This document shows positions 55,182 through 64,000 of a stretch of 64,000 nucleotides of DNA, one piece after another. Below the pieces are notes generated by a model. The model was not told the DNA's origin. It ran no database searches and was given only the letters and a program-made list of their open reading frames with translations. Source of the stretch: Narthecium ossifragum. Its lineage: Eukaryota > Streptophyta > Magnoliopsida > Dioscoreales > Nartheciaceae. The stretch covers positions 14,529,588 to 14,593,587 of the forward strand of contig OY986970.1 in NCBI GenBank assembly GCA_963920575.1, written 5' to 3'. Positions within the stretch are counted from its first letter, which is position 1; each line of letters opens with the position of its first letter. The position numbers were made by a program, and so were the translations under genes.

Positions 55182-57656
55182 ATGATGGCTACTTCCAATG
55201 CACAAGTGAAGGTGTCAGCACAGCGGCCGTACGAGGAAATGAAGGCTTATCCTACGCACCAAGGGGGGCATGACGTCAAGGTCCCTATACTCGGACCCTC
55301 TGTTCGTCAGAATGCCGGAAACGCTCATGAGCGCCCGAAGACTGCTGAGCACTCGATGAAACCAAATATTTCTCAAGCACAGCTGGAGGCAGCCAGTCGC
55401 GCCGGACATATCCCGACAGATGACGACGGCTTCACCCTTGTCACCTCCAGAAATTGGCCTAAAACGGCCGACAAAACCCCTATTAAATTAACATCTCCCT
55501 CTGCTATAAAAGCACAGGTGATCCCTGAACTTGCGTACGAGGCTCGGTACGAAGTTTATCCTGATAGACCTTGGATTGGTCTCCATGCAACTGGCAATGA
55601 TGAAGAATCACCGCATGTTCGCCATTGTTATGTCCAGTTACTTCGGGCAGAGTGCGAGCGCCAACAGAGGAATCCGGACCTGAAGAGTCCAAACCATCAA
55701 GTTTACCTCGCTGATATGTGAGCGGCCTATGCTTATTATATAACCCAGGAGCTGCAGAGTCTTCAAATCGAAGCAGCCTCTGACGTGAGCGAGGGTAGTA
55801 ACTATATTGGCAACGACATTCTTCAGCCAGAGTCAAGCTGCAACACTCCACAAACCAATTATCTTCCTGCCAAGACGGAGAAACCCGCCGAGAAGAAGAA
55901 GAAGGCGAGTTCAAAAGCAGTTACATACCGCCCTCCTGTCCTTGCCACGGGCTCAAGCCGTCCATATTATGGGTCGTCGCTCAGCGCCAACCATCCCGAA
56001 GCTTCGTCACCAAGATACGGTGGTGCAAAAGGAGTCCTCCAAGAGAACAACTTTAACATCGTCACGGTGATGCCTGTCGGAGTCCAGAACGATGAAACAT
56101 CTACTTCCTCAAATGTCCCTGCCAAGAGACGGAAGAAGAAAGTTGCTGTCGAGGAACCCCGAGATGCTGCCATCGCCGGCCTACCTCAAATTAATATGCC
56201 TCTCAATCGCCCCCACACTAAAAGCCTCACTTGTTCCCTTGGCAGCAAAGATCGATGCAGCCTCCGAAGCATCATATGAAGAAGAATCCCCTGTTATGCT
56301 TGAATCTCCGGAGATTCGATCGCCTTCACCAGCAATTAGATCCCTAGAGTGATATCAAGTCCTTGCAACCACACTCGAGGAAGAGCTGGAGCAGCTGCGA
56401 AACACACTCCAGTTGAAGGATGCAGAGATAGCCAATCTAAAGACCCAAATACCCGAAAACAACTCGCATGTCGAGAACCATTCTCACGAGAATGTACCAC
56501 CAAATATGGTATCTCTTGACACCGTACAGAAAATGGTTGCCGAGAGCCTGAGAGCATTCCACATGCAGCAACAGTATGTCATGAGGCATGGGTACATGAA
56601 GTTGTACCCAGCTGAAATCGACTTGGTCCCATCCCAGCAAATTATCGATAGCCTCAGTTCACCAAGTTTAACGGGACCGGATCCCCACATGAGCATATTG
56701 CTCACTTCCTAGCAGCATGTCAAGATACGGCTCATAATGGCAAACTACTTCTTCGCCAGTTTGTCCAAACACTCTCGGGACCGGCCTTCACTTGGTACAA
56801 CAAACTACTTCCAAGATCCATCAATTCATGGGAGCAGATGCAAGAGGCGTTCCTCCAAAGATTTTATAGCATCCAAAGGACTGTCGGGATTATAGAGCTC
56901 ACTCAGGCCGAACAGAGGCAGCATGAGAAGGCTGCTGATTTTATCAACAGGTGGAGAAATCTGAGTATTCACTGCCCACAACCCAATACTGAGCCTGAAG
57001 CCGTACGGATGTGCATGAACAACCTACGGCCAGAAATGGCCCTCTACCTACAAGGTGTCCATCCGCTTTCTTTTGAGGAGCTGACTTCCAAGGCCACCGA
57101 TATCGAAAATTATTTACACCACATGGTTCGCAAAAATCATACCGCGGACAAGACTTCCGACCGCACAAGAAAAGACAAGGCTCTTCCCAAGGGGAAAGCT
57201 GTGCTTCAGACATCGGCAATGCAAATGCCTAGATCGAAGGAGACTTACATTCCCAGAGAGCTGCCTCGGTCTAGAGATCCATCGTCCGATTCCATGCAAC
57301 GACGAGTGAAGACCCTCAAGGAGAGGATTGAAAAGGAGTATTCCTTCCCTCGAGAAGAGGTCCTTGACATCTTCGAAGGTCTGCTGGATCTTGGACTCAT
57401 AGAGCTCCCGGAGTCGCGGCGCTCTCATGAAGCGGACAAAGTGAATGAGCCAAAGTATTGCCATTACCACAGAATACTTGCGCACACACTCGAAGATTGC
57501 TTTGTTCTCAAGGATCAAATCCAGAAATTAATTGACGACGGAGTCATGGATGCCGGGCTGCTGAAGAAGCTCCATAAGGGCAAAAAGGTAAAATCAACAC
57601 ATATGATTACTACCGGAGCATACCCCGAATTCCCATACGAGGAGTACACCCCCTGA
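55182..57656 (+). pseudogene. Tat gag
   Basis: A trace in two frames with stops at 55719 (TGA), about 56350 (TGA), 56710 (TAG) and 57654 (TGA), and a shift near 56250. Recognisable parts: a coiled-coil-like segment TTLEEELEQLRNTLQLKD; the core from 56838 (AFLQRFYSIQR, HEKAADFINRWRNLSIHCP, FEELTSKATDIENY); and a zinc-binding-like CHYHR...HTLEDCFVLKD near 57460..57510, usual for Tat Gag. The protein would form the particle. It is non-functional here. Confidence 0.65.
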
Positions 57657-57674
57657 ACACCTCCTTATGAAGAA

Positions 57675-59100
57675 ATGGAGTATGCCCCTCATGCACCTCC
57701 CTACTTGCCCGTTGAGAACAGATACACATATATCTCTCCATACGAGCAAGACGAGGAGCATATAGCTCCCATTCTGACACCTGCCAAGGGATGTATGTGG
57801 CTTACCTTGGAAGAGATGTATTATTCCGGCTTGGATGATGATGATACACTGTCCGACTTCGAGCCCAATTATGATCACTATGGGAGGCCCTATATCAGTA
57901 AAAGGCAAAAGAAGAGACAAGCTTTCAATCAAAGGATTAAAGCGGCTAGATACGCTCCCTCGAGAACTCCGCTTCCTGAAAATTGGCAATCGAGGCCGAA
58001 GTCCACAAAATCATCACCCGTCCGGGCTCCGACTTCTAGACTCCCAACCCTCACAGTCAAGAGGAAGGGACCAAGAACCACACCAAGCAGTGCAAAATAA
58101 TGTAAACCCAAATGAGTCTATCAAGTACAATGTAATGTCTCACTTAAAGAAAGTACCTGCATTGCTTAGTGTGTACGATGCTCTGTGTCTGTCTCATGAT
58201 CTTCGAAAATCTCTTATAACTGCACTAACTTTTCCTGACGACTACCGGGCAGATATCCTCCAAACTAGCATCCGGGTAGTTGAAAGTTTAAATATACAGT
58301 TCTCCGACAATGACTTGTTACTCAATACAAAACCCCACAATAGACCCCCGCTAATGACTGGCGATATCGATGACATACCCACGTCACGAGTTATGTTAGA
58401 TTGTGGATCAGCTATTAACTTGTTGCCAATCAAAACACTCCGCGACTTAGGTTACGATATCAACGATCTAACATCGAGTAACATGGTGGTCCAAGGCTTT
58501 AACCAAGCAAGGCAACACGTGTTAGGATCCATACGTGTAACACTAAAATTCCAGGACTTGGCCACGAGTGTCATCTTCTATGTTATCGACGCTCGAACTT
58601 CTTATAACGCGCTGCTAGGAAGACCTTGGCTCCATGAGTATAAGGTCGTTCCTTCAACGCTACACCAATGTTTCAAATACCAAACTCCAGAAGGCGATGT
58701 TAAAAGGGTGTTCACAGACACAAAGCCGTTCACCCCGGGAGAAACATTCTTCGCAGATGCCAAGTTCTACCTAGAACCACCGCTGAAGCCGAAGAAGCCA
58801 GACCCCACACCTCCGGTCGACATGGGCTTCACGGAAAGATTCACCACAAAAGTCCAGCAAGGGAAGAAGCCTCCTCAGAAGAAAAAGATGTACCGCTATG
58901 TGCCAAGCAGTCAAAGGAGATCCGGAGACCCAATATTCACCATTGTCGAAGAAATGCTTTCTAAGTCCCTTCTTCATGAATTTTCGGTACCACACCCAAA
59001 GATCCTTCCTTCACAAATCAAACCTCCACCAACTAAAGGGAAAGGTCAGGTGGATCAAGAATTGGGTGACAAAGTTGAAGAGGGAGCGGAATACAAGTAA
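57675..59100 (+). pseudogene. Tat protease region
   Basis: A linker (57675..58100 in one frame) overlaps the protease frame 57835..59100, so a shift lies near 58080. The protease active site is VMLDCGSAINLLP (Asp near residue 189 of the second frame), with LLGRPWLHEYKVVPSTLHQ as the C-terminal motif. DCGS is a variant of the usual D[ST]G[AS] triad. It is followed by a Lys/Pro-rich tether. Confidence 0.65.
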
Positions 59101-59451
59101 CCCATCAAGTTCGTACAAGTTTCTCCAATTGTGTCGGATCCAAATGCCGCAAACACAATCCTCCCCATACCCTTTTATGACCCAAACCAAAACCATTGCA
59201 TATGATCTATCAAATGGGATATGATATAAACTCGAGCGAAGGCTTATGCGAAGGCCGAGGAAAAAGACAACCCTATGAAGACATTCTTACAGAAGCACAA
59301 AGAAAAGGCATTCGCTAAGGCGAAAACTTAAAATTTGACAGAGTAGGACTCGGATACGAGTTCCAACAAGTATGCACCACTTCTGCAAAATTCGTTGATC
59401 TTCAAGAAGCACCACCGCAGCTTGAAGATGGTGGTCAGGCAACCGTCGACG
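59101..59451 (+). other. Tat protease-RT spacer, decayed
   Basis: Continues the linker with several stops. Ends at the target duplication CGACG (59447..59451) of the solo LTR. Confidence 0.5.
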
Positions 59452-61185
59452 TGTCGCGCCCCGACCCGCGAAAGCCCAACCGGACCGGGCGACACGAACC
59501 GGAACCTAACAAAACACGGAAGAAAAGCTGGCGAGGGTTCCCTCTAACCTATTGGTCTCCCTAACAATTCACCAAAAGCACCCTCAATTAAAAGACATTA
59601 ATTCAACAACATCGAACCACAGATTTAAAACTCAAAGTGTTTAATATACATATCCTCGGAGAGAAGATTCAAATACAACATTACTCCCGTAGGAGACTAT
59701 CTAACATTGGGTATAAAAGCAGTAAAGATCGCCACCTCTCAAAGTCCACCAGGCGCCGCCGCACCGCCGACCAACTGCCCGGTAGGGGCCACAGAGGAAG
59801 AACTGACGCCTGCACCTGCAAAACGCAGCCCGGGTAGGTGTGAGCACTAAGCTCAGTAGGGATCTACACTACGCCACACAGAAGGAAGGGGGAAACGCAA
59901 CAGTGTCGCCCTCAAGTAGAACCTGGGTGTATATAGGGGTCCCATAACCCCACCGCGTGTCCTTCAGGCCCAGGAGCAGCCATCAATAGCAGGAAACGAC
60001 ACTGCTGACTCTCAACAGGACACTGAACACTGTTTGGTGGGAAGAGACACCACTGAGTAGGCAACTCCTCTACTCAAGAGTTTTAAGAACACCGGACACC
60101 GGCTACACCTCAGATCCGACTCGAGGCTGACACGACCTCTACAAACATCAAGCGATAAGTGCACCAGTCATCTAGGCCTATCATCAAGTTTGACTGGACA
60201 CTACAATTCAAACCGGGTCCAAACTACCCAACCCCGGTCCTAGGGCTAAGTCCGAGCTTAATCATGCATAAAACCTACTAAAAACTCAACCAAAGATCAT
60301 AAACCCCATATCAGAAATTCTACTAGGCATGAGGAATCCAACAATACAAAGATCAACAGGATCCAACGGCTAGATCTAAAGAAACCCAAAGAAGAACACA
60401 GTAGGTAGAAGAACCTACCGAAGAATACTAAACCCGGTTGATCCCTCGCAACCAGTCACCAACAAGCCTCCAAACCACACCAGGAGCCTTCCTCTCGTTG
60501 CCACGGATCCAACGAGCCTTAGAAAACCCAAAATGATGGTCGGAGGAGGGAGAACGGAAGAGATGAAGCTCGCTGCCGGAAACAGGGGAAGAAAGCAGAG
60601 CCGCGGGAGAAGAAAGAAGAAGGAAGAAGAAAGGAGAAGGAGGAAGAAAAGAAGGGAAAAAGGGGAAGGGGAAAGCCGAGGGAAGGGGGAAAAAGTGAAG
60701 GAGGGGAGGGAAAGTCCTCCCCCTCTGACAGGAGAGAGTAACGGCCAACGGCGGCCGTCCTTGCGAAGCAGATTGCTCGTGCCCCGGATCGATCCCAACA
60801 CCAAGTCGGATCGATCCGACAAAGCTGGATCGATCCAACAACAAGTCGGATCGATCCGAGCGGGTCAAAACCCACCGACTCGCTCACGAGTCCGATCGAT
60901 CGCTCAAGGGCCGTAAGCTGCCCAAAAGCAAGCTTCAGCGCGCCCGAGCTGGGATCTTCCGATCCCGGGTCCACCTAGCCATTGTAATCAAGCACTAACA
61001 CAAACAAGGTCAGTGTGTGCACACGCGGGTGTGAAACAAACCAACAAGGCGCAATTTACCAAATTGCCCTTGCGGTCCAAGAAACAATACGATCCACCGG
61101 ATCGCGCGCTCGACGCGAAGCAAACCAACGAGCCACGGGCCTGACCCAGCCGGTCGACCCAGGAGTAGAGGGACGGGTCCTCACA
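59452..61185 (-). mobile_element. Solo LTR, LTR-A family (copy A3)
   Basis: Minus strand starts TGTGAGGACCCGTCCCTCTA and ends GGGTCGGGGCGCGACA. A perfect duplication CGACG flanks it (59447..59451 and 61186..61190). Shorter (1734 bp) than the copy at 30739 but colinear with it. Contains palindrome array 12 and an inverted GGTAGG...CCTACC near 60399..60420. Confidence 0.85.
60785..60905. repeat. CGGATCGATCCG palindrome array (array 12)
   Basis: Five GATCGATC cores (near 60788, 60810, 60829, 60850, 60893), mostly as GGATCGATCC, at the position where copy 30739 has only two. Confidence 0.8.
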
Positions 61186-61190
61186 CGACG

Positions 61191-62300
61191 ACTTAGAAGA
61201 AGTAAACTTGGGGACAGAGGGCGATCCTCACCCAACTTTTATCAGCTCTCACATGACACCGGATGAGAAGAACAAGTTCACACTCTTCCTCCGACAAAAT
61301 CACGATATATTTGCTTGGAGCTACAAGGAAATGCCGGGTTTGGATGTTGACATAGCCGTCCATCGTCTTTCCATCAAAAAAGATGCACACCCCATCAAGC
61401 AATCGCAGAGGCGCTTCAGACCCGAGCTCATCCCAAAGATTATTGTCGAAGTAGACAAGCTTATCAAGGCAGACTTCATAGGAGAAGTCCAATATCCGAG
61501 TGGCTCGCAAATATTGTTCCTGTGAAAAAGAAGAATGGGCAACTTAGGCTTTGTATATATTTCCGAGATCTAAACAAAGCTTGTACAAAAGATGATTTTC
61601 CGTTACCCATAACTAAACTCATAGTCGACGCCACTACCGGCCATGAGATTATGTCCTTCATGGATGGGTATTCGGGATACATTCAAATAAAGATGGCTCC
61701 CGAAGATGAAGAGCTCACTGCTTTTCGCACACCGAAAGGCATTTTCTGCTACACAGTAATGCCTTTTGGGTTAAAAAATGCCGGGGCCACTTACCAAAGA
61801 GCCATGACAGTCATCTTCGACGATTTACTTCATGATACTGTGGAGTGCTACGTCGACGACTTGGTGGTGAAAACAAAACACAGACAAGAGCATTTCGAAC
61901 ATCTAATTAAAGTCTTTGAGAGGTTCAGACGCCACAACTTGAAGATGAACCCCATGAAATGTGCATTTGGGGTTAATTCCGGCAAACTCCTTGGGTTTGT
62001 GGTTCGCAAACGAGGAATTGAAGTCGATCCTGCCAAAGTTAAAGCGATTCTAGAGATGCCTCTGCCCCGAAATCTTCGCGAACTTAAGGGTCTTCAAGGT
62101 CGGCTTGCCTATATACGCAGATTCATCTCCAATCTGTCAGAGCGTTGCCAACCATTTTCCCACCTTATGAAGAAAGGGACACCCTTCGAATGGGATAAAG
62201 CTTGCCGAAACATCTTCCAAAGTATAAAAGAATATCTCATCAACTCACCGGTTCTCGCCTCTCCCGTCAAAGGAAAGCCCTTAATCTCTACACGGCAACT
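61191..62300 (+). pseudogene. Tat reverse transcriptase
   Basis: 61208..61500 encodes the N-terminal part (FAWSYKEMPGLD, RRFRPELIPKI). After a one-base shift near 61495 it continues as KKKNGQLRLCIYFRDLN, SFMDGYSGYIQIKM (first catalytic Asp), MPFGLKNAGATYQRAM and the YVDD box (61848..61859). The thumb reads LGFVVRKRGIEVDPAKVKAI. The Tyr in CIYFRDLN replaces an Asp conserved in most relatives. A second shift near 62275 leads into RNase H. Confidence 0.8.
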
Positions 62301-62690
62301 CTGCCCGGGTCATTGGGAGCTTTACTTGCACAACATGATGATGAAGGCAAGGAAAGAGCCCTCTACTACCTCAGCAGAACCTTAGTTGGAGCCGAGCATA
62401 ATTACTCAGACATGGAGAAGGTGTGCCTATCCTTGGTATTCGCCACCCAAAAACTTCGGCATTACCTTCTGGAGCACCATGTACAACTTGTCTCCAAAGC
62501 CGACCCCTTGCGATACATTTTAAAGAAGCTGGTTCTCTCCAGACGACTTGCGAAACAGGCTATGTTGTTGTCCCAGTTTGACGTAACCTACGTCCCACAA
62601 AAGGCTGTCAAAGGACAAGTCTTGGCGGATTTTCTCGCCGCTCACCCAATGCCAGATAACTCGACTGTAGAAGATGATCTGCCAGATGAG
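62270..62690 (+). pseudogene. Tat RNase H
   Basis: LNLYTATLPGSLGALLAQHD, ALYYLSRTLVGAEHNYSDME, SLVFATQKLRHYLLEHHVQL and QFDVTYVPQKAVKGQVLADF are RT-connected RNase H motifs of the Tat lineage. In this copy the first Asp of the usual motif is Tyr/Thr, as is common in the degenerate gypsy RNase H of Tat elements. Confidence 0.7.
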
Positions 62691-62694
62691 GAAG

Positions 62695-63115
62695 TCTTCG
62701 TCACAAACATTCGACCGCCATGGGAGATGTACTTTGACGGGGCTTGCAGGCGCTTGGGAGTGGAGGCAGGGATAATCTTCGTCACTCCAACACAAGCCTT
62801 ACTCCCATATTCTTTCGTGCTCACTTCGGCGTCATCCAACAACATGGCGGAGTATGAAGCCCTCGTCATCGGATTGGAGATAGCACTAGAAATAGGGATG
62901 GATCCACTCACCGCCTACGGGGATTCCCAACTCGTAGTAAATTAGCTTCTCGGCACATATGCAATCAAGAAAGAAGAATTAATTTCTTATTTCATTAGGG
63001 CAAAAGAGCTCATTAATCACTTCAAAAAATTAAAGATCCAACACGTCCCGTGATCCCATAACCAAAAAGCGGATGCGCTAGCCAGTTTAGCTGCTGCCAT
63101 GGTTCTCTCGTCCAC
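62695..63115 (+). pseudogene. Tat second (archaeal-type) RNase H
   Basis: PPWEMYFDGACRRLGVEAGI (first Asp), SASSNNMAEYEALVIGLEIA (Glu), AYGDSQLVVN (second Asp) and NQKADALASLAAAMV. TAG at 62943 and TGA near 63051 interrupt it; both fit CAG/CGA ancestors. This domain is diagnostic for Tat. Confidence 0.75.
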
Positions 63116-63440
63116 AGAAACATTGGAAATAAGAGTTGAGGAGAGACGAGTCCTCACTCCCCTGCTTGAAGAAATTTCAAGTAGATACATGCCGGCGTTC
63201 ATCAACGTCGCCTCTGCGTCAGAAATACAAATGCAAGACTGGAGAACCCCTTTCTTTGACTACCTCAAGTCCGGGATACTTCCTATGAACCCTCAAGAAA
63301 GATTGAGGATAAGAAGAATGGTCACAAAATACACCTACATGGACAGCGTGTTATACCGAAGGTCCTATGATGGACTCCTGCAACGATGCCTCTCCAGTGA
63401 AGAAGCAGCTTTTGCCCTCCAAGAAGTACACTCATGTTAA
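63116..63440 (+). pseudogene. Tat integrase N-terminal region, zinc finger deleted
   Basis: Encodes the pre-integrase segment (DWRTPFFDYLKSGILP, YRRSYDGLLQRCL, ALQEVHSC). The HHCC zinc-binding stretch that should follow is missing: after EVHSC and a TAA the sequence is already HADFIHQPPEPLHPTS, the end of that region. Confidence 0.6.
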
Positions 63441-64000
63441 ATTCACGCAGACTTCATACATCAGCCTCCAGAACCGCTCCATCCTACAAGCATCTCATGG
63501 CCCTTCCAAGCATGGGGTATGGATATCATGGGTCCCATTCAACCATCTTCCTCAAAAGGTCACTCCTACATCCTGGCGGCGACAGACTACTTCTCCAAAT
63601 GAGCAGAAGCCAAAATACAAAGGGGGAGACAATAGTACAATTTATCAAAACACATATTGTTTACCAATTTGGGATCCCTGCGAAACTCATATCAGACAAC
63701 GGTGCACCTTTCAAAAATAGAGACATGGAGAGGTTTTGTGTCAAGCACAAAATTAAACATCACTTCTCATCGGCATATAACGCCGCGGCTAACAGACAAG
63801 TGGAGGCCTTTAACAAAATCCTCTACAAGCTCCTAAAGAAAGTCGTCCACAACAACAGAAGAGAATGGCACGAGAAGCTTCTGGAGAATCTCTGGGCGTA
63901 TCGTACCACGATGAAGACTCCAACTGGGGCAACCCCCTATTCGCTCATTTTCGGTGAAGAAGTTGTACTTCCTCTCGAAATCCAAATTCCTTCCCTCAGG
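63440..64000 (+). pseudogene. Tat integrase catalytic core (partial)
   Basis: Contains WPFQAWGMDIMGPIQ (first Asp), SYILAATDYFSK followed by TGA (63599, where Trp is expected), ISDNGAPFKNRDMERF (second Asp) and NRQVEAFNKILYKLLKK (Glu). It ends in ATPYSLIFGEEVVLPLEIQ at the window edge. A frameshift lies near 63610. The three acidic catalytic residues are all visible. Confidence 0.75.

Larger units (their letters stand above)
54234..64000 (+). mobile_element. Decayed Tat-lineage Ty3/gypsy element (runs off window)
   Basis: Order: LTR 3' part (54234..54760), CACGCTCGGTGGGAC leader, gag, protease, reverse transcriptase, RNase H, a second (archaeal-type) RNase H, and integrase continuing past 64000. 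The second RNase H between RNase H and integrase is diagnostic of the Tat (Ogre/Retand-like) lineage. Gag and polymerase are broken by many stops and shifts, and a solo LTR-A is inserted between protease and reverse transcriptase. Confidence 0.8.

Overview
This window is angiosperm nuclear DNA. It holds one host gene fragment at the left edge and about 63 kb of nested transposable elements. The host gene (1..474, minus strand) is the 5' coding part of a plant SAP30-binding-protein/HCNGP-like regulator. Its GC-rich first exon would suit a monocot, but I cannot name the species. A 410-bp Mutator-type MITE with a perfect 9-bp duplication lies 76 bp upstream of its start codon.

Layout. A decayed Mutator-like (MULE) transposase gene begins at about 1878. 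It is split by a 2.7-kb Ty3/gypsy derivative (1964..4641) and by a solo LTR (LTR-A, 4767..25016), and resumes at 25022. Three further elements sit inside that solo LTR: a young non-autonomous LTR element with a 634-codon ORF of unknown origin (4779..9044), a nearly complete Athila-type Ty3/gypsy element (10245..22381), and a minus-strand solo LTR (22541..24139). At about 25580 the MULE sequence joins the 3' part of a second Athila-type element. The LTR of that element (29051..35935) contains a Tat-type solo LTR (29392..34467), which contains another LTR-A copy (30739..33125). A fragment of LTR-A (35936..36812) and part of a second MULE pseudogene (about 36981..38050) follow. Next come a non-autonomous Helitron (38065..46703, minus) with captured exon-like pieces and several minisatellites, a SIRE/copia-like LTR fragment (about 46735..47667), a minus-strand Athila derivative that keeps gag and protease but has lost polymerase and integrase (47668..54233), and a decayed Tat-lineage Ty3/gypsy element with the lineage-specific second RNase H (54234 to the window end). 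The last is interrupted by a solo LTR-A with a clean 5-bp duplication (59452..61185). No tRNA, rRNA or CRISPR was seen.

Three signals are not explained by ordinary annotation. First, the three Athila-type elements carry a roughly 60-nt stem-loop motif in their 3' untranslated regions, in two tandem copies each. The six copies share an invariant core (AGTRACCGGG and a CGCGTAAAA-like segment) but have different, mutually complementary closing stems, so the structure is supported by covariation. Second, a separate pair of small hairpins with one compensatory base pair lies just after integrase in the same elements. Third, elements of the Athila, LTR-A/Tekay-like and copia types all carry arrays of palindromes built on G-R-TCGA-Y-C. 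The flanking bases are family-specific but remain palindromic (for example TGATCGATCA, AGGATCGATCCT, ACGGTCGACCGT). In three LTR types these arrays sit between a conserved block of about 110 bp and the TATA box. These look like family-specific binding or regulatory modules; that role is inference.

Most in-frame stops in the decayed element genes are explicable as C-to-T or G-to-A changes, as expected of long-methylated DNA.
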